A DNA stretch of 18,895 nucleotides from SURF-21 sp964592775 (GTDB taxonomy: Bacteria; Actinomycetota; Geothermincolia; Geothermincolales; RBG-13-55-18): positions 1-18,895 of the forward strand of contig CAZQFX010000043.1 of the NCBI GenBank assembly GCA_964592775.1. The letters run 5' to 3'. Below are positions 8,066 through 13,363 of this stretch, piece after piece; the stretch's first letter is position 1, and each line of letters starts with the position of its first letter. The position numbers were made by a program, and so were the translations under genes. The notes under the pieces were generated by a model, which searched no databases, was not told the origin of the DNA, and saw nothing but the letters and a program-made list of their open reading frames with translations.

Positions 8066-8254
8066 TCAATGGCCGGTGATCTTCTCTTTCGCGCGGCCGT
8101 TCCCGCTCCGCACCATGTAATGGTGGAGGATGATGAAGAGGCTGCCGAAGAAGGCCGCGACACAGCACGAGAGGATCGCGTAGCAGGCCCACGTATCCGG
8201 CCTTACCCGGTATTCCCTGGCCAGGGCCAGGACCTCGGTCATCATCGGCGTCAC
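8066..8254 (-). CDS. Small single-span membrane protein, uncertain
   Basis: An open frame of up to 62 aa with one good membrane helix (A-I-L-S-C-C-V-A-A-F-F-G-S-L-F-I-I-L-H-H-Y) flanked by charged ends. A GTG at 8254 and ATGs at 8245/8242 are possible starts, none with a ribosome binding site. No family recognised. The helix is well formed, so it may be a real small gene or the surviving end of a larger one. It lies about 150 bases upstream of the ROK gene on the same strand. Confidence 0.35.
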   Translation of the reverse strand: MTPMMTEVLALAREYRVRPDTWACYAILSCCVAAFFGSLFIILHHYMVRSGNGRAKEKITGH

Positions 8255-8312
8255 ATACTGGGACAGGGTCGGACAGGGCCAGAAGGGCTACCGGAACCTG
8301 ACGGAGGACTAC

Positions 8313-8600
8313 ATGAACGAGTTCGATATGACGGCGAGGTGGGACGAAAAGGAGCCCTCCCAGATCGACGGGAACGAAGGCCTCCCCTCCGAATTCTATT
8401 GCGCCATCATCATCCTGCGGGACGGGGGCACTCCGGCGGACGAGATATCCGTGGCCACGTTCGCGGAGACGGGCATGGTCTACTACGCTCAGTTCAAGGG
8501 CGCCATGCAGGTCGATAACGGTGAGCTGACGCTCCAGGAGTTCACGGCGATGAGGGAAGAGGAGCGGCAGACGCAGACGGCACTGGCCAGCTCCAGGTGA
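8313..8600 (+). CDS. Hypothetical 95-aa protein
   Basis: A 95-aa, acidic, soluble frame not recognised from any family. It contains a hydrophobic strand (Y-C-A-I-I-I-L), A-E-T-G-M-V-Y-Y-A-Q-F-K-G and a C-terminal acidic helix ending S-S-R, as in an alpha/beta domain. The ATG at 8313 follows GGAGG at 5 bases, a strong translation signal. The frame stays open upstream as V-T-Y-W-D-R-V-G-Q-G-Q-K-G-Y-R-N-L, so this could instead be the 3' part of a longer gene cut off near 8250, where it meets the minus-strand small frame head to head. Followed by about 260 bases without a gene up to the tRNA. Confidence 0.5.
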   Translation: MNEFDMTARWDEKEPSQIDGNEGLPSEFYCAIIILRDGGTPADEISVATFAETGMVYYAQFKGAMQVDNGELTLQEFTAMREEERQTQTALASSR

Positions 8601-8803
8601 TGATATCCCAAGGCGGGGTCGGACCAGCTGCCGGGATCCGTCTATATAGCCGCTGACCCACCCCGGGGCACTGAAGGACCTATCCAGTTAAGAGCATCTC
8701 CAGCGAACTCCTTAACATCAACACATAATGGTATGGGTTTGCGCGACCGGGTGTGCATGCGCTGCTTCCGCGCGGATGGCGCCGCCCAGGCCCGGAAACG
8801 AGG

Positions 8804-8832
8804 TGGAAAGCCCCCTATCGCCCCTCTATAAT
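8804..8832 (+). promoter_or_regulatory. Promoter of tRNA-Ser
   Basis: A perfect -10 TATAAT (8827-8832) lies 17 bases after TGGAAA (8804-8809; 4 of 6 -35 matches). The predicted start is near 8839, leaving a ~25-base 5' leader before the tRNA. The 200 bases upstream (8601-8803) hold nothing recognisable. Confidence 0.65.
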
Positions 8833-8863
8833 GGTTCTTGCGTCCCCGCGGGCGCGTCAGCCT

Positions 8864-8957
8864 GGAAGGGTGTCCGAGTCTGGCCTAAGGAGCACGACTG
8901 GAAATCGTGTGGGCGGGGCAACCTGCCTCGAGGGTTCGAATCCCTCCCCTTCCGCCA
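8864..8957 (+). tRNA. tRNA-Ser (GGA)
   Basis: A complete class II tRNA with CCA encoded. The acceptor GGAAGGG pairs perfectly with CCCTTCC. The anticodon stem CACGA/TCGTG holds the loop CTGGAAA, so the anticodon is GGA (serine, UCC/UCU). A long variable arm is built on GGGCGGGGCAACCTGCC, and the T arm is GAGGG-TTCGAAT-CCCTC. The discriminator is G. About 110 bases separate it from the tRNA-Arg start at attL. Confidence 0.95.
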
Positions 8958-9052
8958 TAAACAACCGGTACCGTCATACATATTGTCGGGAGAGCGGGAA
9001 TCCGCCCGACTGGGGAATCTCGCCCGCGTGAAGACATAGCTGCTCGCTGTGC

Positions 9053-9058
9053 TAAAAT
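9053..9058 (+). promoter_or_regulatory. Stranded -10 box of the original tRNA-Arg promoter
   Basis: TAAAAT lies 11 bases before the tRNA-Arg 5' fragment, the right distance for a tRNA promoter. No clear -35 is seen 17 bases upstream. Because the intact tRNA now lies 2.76 kb away, this promoter should read the tRNA fragment and then the element's HTH gene. Confidence 0.45.
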
Positions 9059-9066
9059 AATCTGTG

Positions 9067-9105
9067 CGTGCGCCCGTAGCTCAATTGGATAGAGCGACAG
9101 ACTAC
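9067..9105 (+). repeat. Attachment-site repeat, attL side
   Basis: 39 bases identical to 11823-11861. It covers 3 bases before the tRNA-Arg 5' end through the acceptor, D arm and anticodon stem into the anticodon loop. After one mismatch (9106) three more bases match. It marks the left end of an integrated element, with the crossover inside the shared block. Confidence 0.85.
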
Positions 9106-9109
9106 AGAT
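9070..9109 (+). pseudogene. tRNA-Arg 5' half left at attL
   Basis: The sequence is a tRNA-Arg 5' half (GCGCCCG acceptor strand, D arm GCTC...GAGC, 5' anticodon stem) that breaks off in the anticodon loop at 9106. No 3' half follows. It cannot fold into a tRNA, and its transcript would be an untranslated leader for the HTH gene. Confidence 0.85.
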
Positions 9110-9161
9110 ATGTCAATCCCCATTGGTGATTTTTTTGAAACACTTGACGGGGGTATAAACT

Positions 9162-9566
9162 ATGATTGACAGCACCATGTATTTCTTCATGTCGGAGAAG
9201 GTGGAGGAACTAAAGCAAGCTGGCGAATCCTACTGGTCCATCGGACGCATGACAAATCTGTCTCAGACGACCATTGAAAACATCCATAAGAAACTCCCGA
9301 AAAGGAAGCCCACGCTCGATACGACTTACAAATTTCTTCGTGGTATCGGATACTCTGATCATGAGATTTCCCACATGGTATTTGGCTTGGCCCCTCCGGA
9401 GGAAAGGGGTGAATACGAGGGGATTCTTGGCGAGATATGTGGCATTGCTAAAGCTCTCTCCGAATCAAGCCAGCGAGAGTTACTCGGCGCCGCAAAGATA
9501 TTGAATAGGCAGGAAGGAGGTGATGCAAAGAACGAAACCCAGGACACAAAAGTCGGGTTCGGTTGA
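9162..9566 (+). CDS. Small HTH protein of the integrated element
   Basis: A 134-aa protein with a probable helix-turn-helix at residues 24-43 (Y-W-S-I-G-R-M-T-N-L-S-Q-T-T-I-E-N-I-H-K). A basic K-L-P-K-R-K-P segment follows, then an amphipathic C-terminal part. It probably acts as the element's repressor or excision factor, by position next to attL and by size; no family is certain. Starts are possible at 9162, 9177 and 9189. The ATG at 9162 is taken because GGGGG lies 8 bases before it. It may be transcribed from the stranded tRNA promoter. Its stop codon lies within the first palindromic repeat. Confidence 0.7.
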   Translation: MIDSTMYFFMSEKVEELKQAGESYWSIGRMTNLSQTTIENIHKKLPKRKPTLDTTYKFLRGIGYSDHEISHMVFGLAPPEERGEYEGILGEICGIAKALSESSQRELLGAAKILNRQEGGDAKNETQDTKVGFG

Positions 9567-9639
9567 CAATGGCGGCCCGGAATAGGCGGTTATCGGGTGG
9601 GGACCGGGTCGCAGAAGTAATCGACACAAGAAAATACAG
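9538..9639 (+). repeat. ~100-bp palindromic repeat, copy A
   Basis: This aligns along its whole length with 10065-10169, diverged but clear: CCCAGGA at the left end, CGGGT-TGG-TGAC in the middle, ATCGGGTGGGG then CCGGGT-GC, GAAGT-AT-GA and TACAG at the right. The centre can form a hairpin from GGCCCGG and CCGGGTC. It overlaps the last ~29 bases of the HTH gene. Confidence 0.7.
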
Positions 9640-9642
9640 GGT

Positions 9643-9674
9643 GGGGGCCCGAGTTGAAGGGAAGTGGGGCCCCC
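9643..9674 (+). promoter_or_regulatory. GC hairpin upstream of small membrane gene 1
   Basis: GGGGGCCC (9643-9650) and GGGCCCCC (9667-9674) form an 8-bp perfect stem with a 16-base loop, starting 4 bases after repeat copy A. It ends 13 bases before the ribosome binding site. It has no T-run, so it is more likely a leader structure or part of the repeat than a terminator. Confidence 0.4.
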
Positions 9675-9696
9675 GCAATTAATATCGGGAGGATCC

Positions 9697-10026
9697 ATGG
9701 CGATGGATTTATCGCGGGAACAAGAAGAGGCGATCCAAAACGCCGTGCGGATAGAAATGCTGAATAGCCAAGCAGAAAGGCAGGGTTCATGGGCAGTCGG
9801 TCTCAGCGCTTTGGGTTTGATCCTGTTGCCTTTCATCCTTCCTCTGGTCAGCATCCTTCTTGGGTTCGAGGTAAACACTAAAGTCAGGCAAATAAGAGAA
9901 CTGGGTGGCGATCTTACAAAAAGGAGCAGTAAGGCAGCCAGAGACGCATTTCTGGCAGGCATAATCGTTTTCACCATTAATTTGGTGGCGCTACTCATCC
10001 TCTTGAATTACGTTGCTAAGAGGTAG
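9697..10026 (+). CDS. Small two-helix membrane protein of the element
   Basis: A 109-aa protein with an amphipathic N-terminal segment (residues about 3-28, Glu/Gln-rich) and two hydrophobic helices (about 34-55, L-S-A-L-G-L-I-L-L-P-F-I-L-P-L; and about 86-105, A-G-I-I-V-F-T-I-N-L-V-A-L-L-I-L-L). A basic loop (K-V-R-Q-I-R-E-L-G-G-D-L-T-K-R-S-S-K) joins them. This matches the layout of small DUF4190-like membrane proteins, but the family is not established. The start at 9697 follows GGGAGG by 4 bases; a second ATG at 9703 is possible. Unknown cargo function. Confidence 0.75.
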   Translation: MAMDLSREQEEAIQNAVRIEMLNSQAERQGSWAVGLSALGLILLPFILPLVSILLGFEVNTKVRQIRELGGDLTKRSSKAARDAFLAGIIVFTINLVALLILLNYVAKR

Positions 10027-10064
10027 TGAGATCCGGGGTTGCGGTGGCCTGCGCTCCATCATTG

Positions 10065-10169
10065 CCCAGGAAGCCAAAACCGGGTATGGCTGACCACGGC
10101 GACCCGGGGAAGGCGTAAACCGGGTGGGGCGGCCCGGGTTGCCGAAGTGATTGAGTTGAGTAGGTACAG
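10065..10169 (+). repeat. ~100-bp palindromic repeat, copy B
   Basis: The second copy of the 9538-9639 repeat. It holds a stronger hairpin: GGCGACCCGGG pairs with CCCGGGTTGCC (one mismatch in 11) around a ~24-base loop. It ends 18 bases before the next gene's start codon and just before its ribosome binding site. Each copy precedes a membrane-protein gene. Confidence 0.7.
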
Positions 10170-10186
10170 ATTATAGGAGGTGGAAC

Positions 10187-10693
10187 ATGCTTGCCGAGAC
10201 ATCTTCGGCGGGGGCGATAGTAGGCGCGATCGTGGTCGTTGCCCTGATCGTTGCGGGCGTTGTGCTTTATCTGAAGAATGAGAAATTTAAGGACGCGGTG
10301 GAATCGATAATAAGCCCACGGGGGACACAATCAAAGTGGCAGATTCGGAAGGTGACCGAGGGAGAGATGACCGCGATAATGGGATCCATCGCGGCGATCG
10401 TCACCAGGGATGGATACGTTCCGCAATCACAGAGCGGAAATCTCTATACCTACCAGAAACAGGAGATGCAAAGACCCTCCGCGATAATCGCTATCATCCT
10501 TTTCTTCTTCTGCATAATACCGATGATAATCTATTTGGCCAGAGGCCATAAAATGACCACATATATCGTTACCGTTCAGATCGCCGAGAATCCAGGTGGG
10601 TACCTATTCAACGTGAAAGGCCCAGGCAACATCAAGAGAAAGATCAAGAAAATCATAGAGCCCTATCTGCCACTGGCCGAGGCCGCAGTATAG
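10187..10693 (+). CDS. Two-span membrane protein of the element
   Basis: A 168-aa protein. An N-terminal helix (residues about 9-28, A-I-V-G-A-I-V-V-V-A-L-I-V-A-G-V-V-L-Y-L) is followed by a ~70-residue soluble segment with W-Q-I-R-K-V-T-E-G-E and G-Y-V-P-Q-S-Q-S-G-N-L-Y-T-Y. A second helix (about 99-117, A-I-I-A-I-I-L-F-F-F-C-I-I-P-M-I-I-Y-L) leads to a Lys-rich C-terminal tail. The ATG follows TAGGAGGTGG at 5 bases, an excellent site. No family recognised. It lies 26 bases before the integrase gene and on the same strand, so it is probably co-transcribed with it. Confidence 0.78.
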   Translation: MLAETSSAGAIVGAIVVVALIVAGVVLYLKNEKFKDAVESIISPRGTQSKWQIRKVTEGEMTAIMGSIAAIVTRDGYVPQSQSGNLYTYQKQEMQRPSAIIAIILFFFCIIPMIIYLARGHKMTTYIVTVQIAENPGGYLFNVKGPGNIKRKIKKIIEPYLPLAEAAV

Positions 10694-10719
10694 GTTTTGG
10701 AAATGCGAGGGCACGCGGC

Positions 10720-11835
10720 ATGAGCGTCCGATCCCGCAAGACCGCCAAGGGGACGACCGTCTACGACGTCTTCTACCGCGTACCCGGCGGAAAGAGGACG
10801 TGCCGGCGCGGCCTGCCCTACGGCATCGCCTATGACCTGGAGGACAAGATGAGGCGGCTCAACGCCGCCTGGCGGGCCGGGATACCCCTCACGGATATGA
10901 CCGTGGCCGAGTTGTACGAGGACTGGCTGGAACACAAGGAACGGCACGTCCGCGCCTCCACCCTCACCAATTACAAGAGCATCTACAGGCATCACATAGA
11001 GCAGTCCCTGGGGGGCAGGCTATTATTCGAGGTCCGGCCCTCGGAGATCCAGCGGCTCATTGACGGCCTGGCCCCCCGGCCCCGCACGGCGAACTCCACC
11101 CTGACCGTGCTTAAGGCGATGTTCCGCCAGGCGGTGCTGTGGGAGTACATGGATGCGAACCCGGCGGCGGAGATCAAGCGCATACCGCAGCCCGAGCGGG
11201 AGCGGCCCTTCCTCACCACGGAGGAGGCGCGGGACCTCCTGGACGAGCTGGAGGGCGGGGACAGACTCCTTATCCTGACCGCCCTGGTGACCGGCATGAG
11301 GCAGGGTGAACTCGCCGGGCTGAAGTGGGAGGACGTGGAAGCAGGCAGGATCAGGGTGCGCCGGTCATACCGCAAGGGGGTTTTCTCCGACCCGAAAACC
11401 TATTATGGTAGAAGGGACGTATTGATCCCGCGTTGGCTCGGAGAGGAACTTGAGGCGGTGAGGGGAGCCCCCCACTACCTGGTCTTCCCGGACGAGCCAT
11501 ACGCGCCGTTGCCGGACTGGAAGATGAGCAAGCATATACTCAAGCCAGCCCTGAAGCGGGCGGGGGTAGAGAAGGATATCAGGTTCCACGATCTGCGCCA
11601 CTCCTGCGCCGCCTGGTACATCTCCCAGGGGGAGTCGCCGAAGCTGGTGCAGGAGCAGCTCGGCCATTACAGCCCGGAGTTCACGATGAGGAGATACGGC
11701 CACCTGGCGCCGGACGCGAAAGCCGCCGGAGTGCGCCGATTCGGGAGGGCGGTATCAAATTTGAATCAGAAGGGAAGCAAGCGGAGAGGCAAGGTCATCG
11801 CGTTTCCGCAGATAAATAAGGACGTGCGCCCGTAG
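10720..11835 (+). CDS. Tyrosine recombinase (integrase)
   Basis: A 371-aa phage-type integrase. It has an N-terminal arm-binding part (residues 1-55), a core-binding helical domain (60-155) and a catalytic domain (165-340). Active-site residues are visible: R194 (T-G-M-R-Q-G-E), K226 (D-P-K-T), H290 and R293 (H-D-L-R-H), H316 (L-G-H) and nucleophile Y326 (M-R-R-Y-G-H). It should catalyse insertion into and excision from tRNA-Arg. The start at 10720 has only a weak GAGGG site. The C-terminal end is odd: codons GAC GTG CGC CCG TAG run into tRNA-Arg, whose conserved T8-A9-G10 supplies the stop. The last three residues are therefore encoded inside attR and depend on integration context. Confidence 0.93.
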   Translation: MSVRSRKTAKGTTVYDVFYRVPGGKRTCRRGLPYGIAYDLEDKMRRLNAAWRAGIPLTDMTVAELYEDWLEHKERHVRASTLTNYKSIYRHHIEQSLGGRLLFEVRPSEIQRLIDGLAPRPRTANSTLTVLKAMFRQAVLWEYMDANPAAEIKRIPQPERERPFLTTEEARDLLDELEGGDRLLILTALVTGMRQGELAGLKWEDVEAGRIRVRRSYRKGVFSDPKTYYGRRDVLIPRWLGEELEAVRGAPHYLVFPDEPYAPLPDWKMSKHILKPALKRAGVEKDIRFHDLRHSCAAWYISQGESPKLVQEQLGHYSPEFTMRRYGHLAPDAKAAGVRRFGRAVSNLNQKGSKRRGKVIAFPQINKDVRP

Positions 11836-11861
11836 CTCAATTGGATAGAGCGACAGACTAC
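11823..11861 (+). repeat. Attachment-site repeat, attR side
   Basis: 39 bases identical to 9067-9105. Here the block joins the tRNA 3' half, restoring an intact tRNA-Arg. The next base differs (G at 11862, A at 9106), which places the crossover at or before the anticodon loop. Confidence 0.85.
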
Positions 11862-11902
11862 GGATCTGTAGGTTGGGGGTTCGACTCCCTCCGGGCGTGC
11901 CA
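11826..11902 (+). tRNA. tRNA-Arg (ACG), reconstituted at attR
   Basis: A complete tRNA with CCA encoded. The acceptor GCGCCCG pairs with CGGGCGT (G1-U72 wobble), and the D arm is GCTC/GAGC. The anticodon stem ACAGA/TCTGT holds the loop CTACGGA, so the anticodon is ACG (arginine; read as ICG after deamination by TadA). The T arm is GGGGG-TTCGACT-CCCTC. The 5' half comes from the element and the 3' half from the chromosome. The integrase gene overlaps its first 10 bases. A possible replacement -10, GATAAA, lies at 11811-11816, without a good -35. Confidence 0.93.
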
Positions 11903-11912
11903 GACATAACAG

Positions 11913-11940
11913 CAGGCCGGGAGGCATATCTCCCGGCCTG
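11913..11940 (+). terminator. Hairpin downstream of tRNA-Arg
   Basis: A perfect 11-bp stem (CAGGCCGGGAG / CTCCCGGCCTG) with loop GCATAT lies 10 bases after the tRNA CCA. No T-run follows, so termination may need a factor; it also fits a tRNA 3' processing boundary. Confidence 0.6.
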
Positions 11941-11962
11941 TCCGATATGTGCCGGCCGCTTC

Positions 11963-12035
11963 CGGATGGTGCCAGCCGCTCATGTCGCGCGGACGCGACA
12001 CCATCCGAGGTTAAAAATAACTTTTCGGTTATTTT
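11963..12035. terminator. Double hairpin between convergent units
   Basis: The first structure pairs CGGATGG and TGTCGCG (11963-11969, 11983-11989) with the contiguous CGCGACACCATCCG (11994-12007). The second is AAAATAAC-TTTTCG-GTTATTTT (12014-12035), an 8-bp AT-rich stem with T-runs on both strands. It lies between tRNA-Arg (plus) and the COG0523 pair (minus), as expected for a bidirectional terminator. Confidence 0.5.
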
Positions 12036-12098
12036 GCCATTCTTACACTATGTGTTGTGCCCCAACCGCTATTTTCGGAGCAGGCACCATATCCTGTA

Positions 12099-12446
12099 CT
12101 AAGTGGGCAGATGCTCGTCGAGCACTCGCTCGAGTATACTCCCCGCTTCCTCCTTACCGATCCCGGCGACGATGACGTTCATGCTCATGGCCGAGCTGGA
12201 ACGGGGATCGAGCGGGCCTCCCTTGAACCGGGGTTCGCGGTCCAGGGAGGTGAGGCTGAAGAAAAGGGGCGACGGCCCCGCGCCCTCGGCCATGCCCTTG
12301 ATGTGTCCAGCCGCGGTGCAACCTCCCTTCCGCAGGGCGGCCGCCAGCGCCAGCATGAAATCATGCAGCGCTTCCTCGGGAGTAACGCCGGCGACGGGCG
12401 CGAACTCCCTGCGCGCGGAGAGGGTTACGAAGTCGTCCGCATCCAT
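12099..12446 (-). CDS. Small protein, possible detached CobW C-terminal domain
   Basis: A 115-aa soluble protein. The second half reads like the C-terminal domain of COG0523/CobW proteins: G-H-I-K-G-M-A, P-L-F-F-S-L-T, then S-M-N-V-I-V-A-G-I-G and a final helix E-E-A-G-S-I-L-E-R-V-L-D. That resemblance is by eye. The ATG at 12446 follows AAGGTG at 5 bases. Its start overlaps the end of the GTPase gene by 22 bases, so translation is probably coupled and the two products may work together. It could instead be an unrelated partner protein. Confidence 0.7.
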   Translation of the reverse strand: MDADDFVTLSARREFAPVAGVTPEEALHDFMLALAAALRKGGCTAAGHIKGMAEGAGPSPLFFSLTSLDREPRFKGGPLDPRSSSAMSMNVIVAGIGKEEAGSILERVLDEHLPT

Positions 12447-13036
12447 GCCAGCACCTTTTCCGCCGCCAGCCCGAGGTTGCTCCCGTCGAGGGCCGAGACG
12501 CCCAGCACCTCGGCGCGGGGATTCATCTCCCTCAACCTCGCCTCCAGGGTGGCGATAAGCCCGCCGTCCCCGCTGTCGGTCTTGTTCAGTATCGCCAGGT
12601 CGGCGTGCTTGAGCTGGTTGACGACGAAGGGCATGGGCTCCTCCAGGTACAGCTCGGGTCTCTCGACGTCGGCCAGGGAGACGACCAGTGGCGCCTCCAG
12701 CTCCGGGCAGTATCTGTCCAGGGTGCCGAGTATGCGCTCCACCCGCGCCAGCCCCGACGCCTCCAGGAGGACGCAGTCGGGATCGAGGGCGGCCTCGATG
12801 TCCCGCAGGGTGACCACCAGGTCGCCCGCGAGCTGGCAGCAGACGCAGCCGGAGAAGAGCTCCCTCACCCGCAGACCCTGCTTCTCGAGGTACGCCCCGT
12901 CGATGCTTATCTCGCCCACCTCGTTCTCCAGGATGACACAGTCGAGGCCGTCCTCGCGCAGGAGATACTTCACCAGCCCCAGGAGGAAAGTGGTCTTGCC
13001 GGAGCCGAGAAAACCGGTGATGACGATCAACTTCAT
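12425..13036 (-). CDS. COG0523 (CobW-like) GTPase, G domain only
   Basis: A 203-aa GTPase with P-loop G8-F-L-G-S-G-K-T-T16, the family metal motif G63-C-V-C-C67, E-A-S-G-L-A (switch/Walker B region) and guanine-specificity motif N151-K-T-D154. Family members act as metal or cofactor chaperones (Zn, Co, Ni) or assist corrinoid enzymes. Full-length proteins are about 300-400 aa and carry a C-terminal CobW_C domain. Here the protein stops after the G domain, and the next overlapping gene may supply that part. The ATG at 13036 has GGGAGG about 13 bases upstream, rather far. It is divergent from the methyl-transfer operon, so a role in loading metal (for example zinc on the methyltransferase) or corrinoid is plausible but unproven. 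Confidence 0.88.
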   Translation of the reverse strand: MKLIVITGFLGSGKTTFLLGLVKYLLREDGLDCVILENEVGEISIDGAYLEKQGLRVRELFSGCVCCQLAGDLVVTLRDIEAALDPDCVLLEASGLARVERILGTLDRYCPELEAPLVVSLADVERPELYLEEPMPFVVNQLKHADLAILNKTDSGDGGLIATLEARLREMNPRAEVLGVSALDGSNLGLAAEKVLAWMRTTS

Positions 13037-13182
13037 CTGCGCGCCTGAGCCTCCCTTTCTCTACCAGGTCAAATAGAAACTAACACAACCCGCCCTTCCG
13101 GTCATCCCCCGCGTCATGCGAAAAGCGCTACACATGCAGCGCTGTGCCCTGCTGCCCCTCTCTCCGTAGTGTCGGCGCCCGC

Positions 13183-13215
13183 CGCGGCAAGGCGGATGCC
13201 ACACTCCTTGCCGCG
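13183..13215. other. Strong hairpin in the divergent intergenic region
   Basis: A perfect 10-bp stem (CGCGGCAAGG / CCTTGCCGCG) closes the 13-base loop CGGATGCCACACT. It lies between the GTPase start (13036) and the regulator promoter (13294), a 327-base stretch with no gene that I can support. It could belong to the 5' leader of the minus-strand GTPase mRNA or be an operator. I could not fit it to a cobalamin riboswitch. Confidence 0.5.
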
Positions 13216-13293
13216 CTGAGCCTGGCAGACGGGTGGGGCGCGGCGACTCTCTCGATATGACCCCATGATCACGAGAAGGCGTACCCGGCTATC

Positions 13294-13322
13294 TTGACGC
13301 TTTTCCGAAAGCCTTGTATTCT
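13294..13322 (+). promoter_or_regulatory. Sigma70-type promoter of the methyl-transfer operon
   Basis: TTGACG (13294-13299; 5 of 6) and TATTCT (13317-13322; 4 of 6) are separated by exactly 17 bases. The predicted transcription start near 13329 falls inside the palindrome at 13322-13333 and gives a leader of about 35 bases to the TTG start codon. Confidence 0.7.
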
Positions 13323-13333
13323 TGTATATACAA
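13322..13333 (+). promoter_or_regulatory. HutC/GntR-type operator
   Basis: TTGTATATACAA is a perfect 12-bp palindrome that overlaps the last base of the -10 box and the predicted transcription start. A further TTGTAT half-site lies 8 bases upstream (13314-13319). HutC-type GntR regulators are known to bind TGTATATACA-like sites. Position and symmetry fit autorepression by the regulator encoded immediately downstream. Confidence 0.7.
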
Positions 13334-13363
13334 CTATGCGAAGAACTAGTCAAGGGGGAGTCG

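Larger units (their letters stand above)
9067..11861 (+). mobile_element. Small integrated element in tRNA-Arg(ACG)
   Basis: The insertion is bounded by the 39-bp direct repeat, giving a unit of about 2.76 kb. Contents in order: an HTH protein, two small membrane proteins, two copies of a ~100-bp palindromic repeat, and a tyrosine recombinase at the right end that reads into attR. No replication, relaxase, capsid or known cargo gene is visible, so it is either a minimal satellite-like element or a decayed one. All genes point the same way. GC content is visibly lower in the left part than in the flanking chromosome. The host 5' half of the tRNA stays at attL, and the element supplies a replacement 5' half at attR. 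Confidence 0.8.

Noticed and set aside
9144..9166. Promoter TTGACG ... TATGAT directly before the HTH gene
   Set aside because: Spacing is only 11 bases, and the -10 would overlap the start codon.
9538..10169. CRISPR-like array
   Set aside because: Only two long, diverged copies 426 bases apart with genes between them. No short regular repeat-spacer pattern and no cas genes.
13077..13293. Cobalamin riboswitch upstream of the methyl-transfer operon or GTPase
   Set aside because: Fragments such as GAGCCTGGCAGAC recall the B12 box region, but the conserved core (GCCACTG and partner helices) could not be assembled in the right order on either strand.
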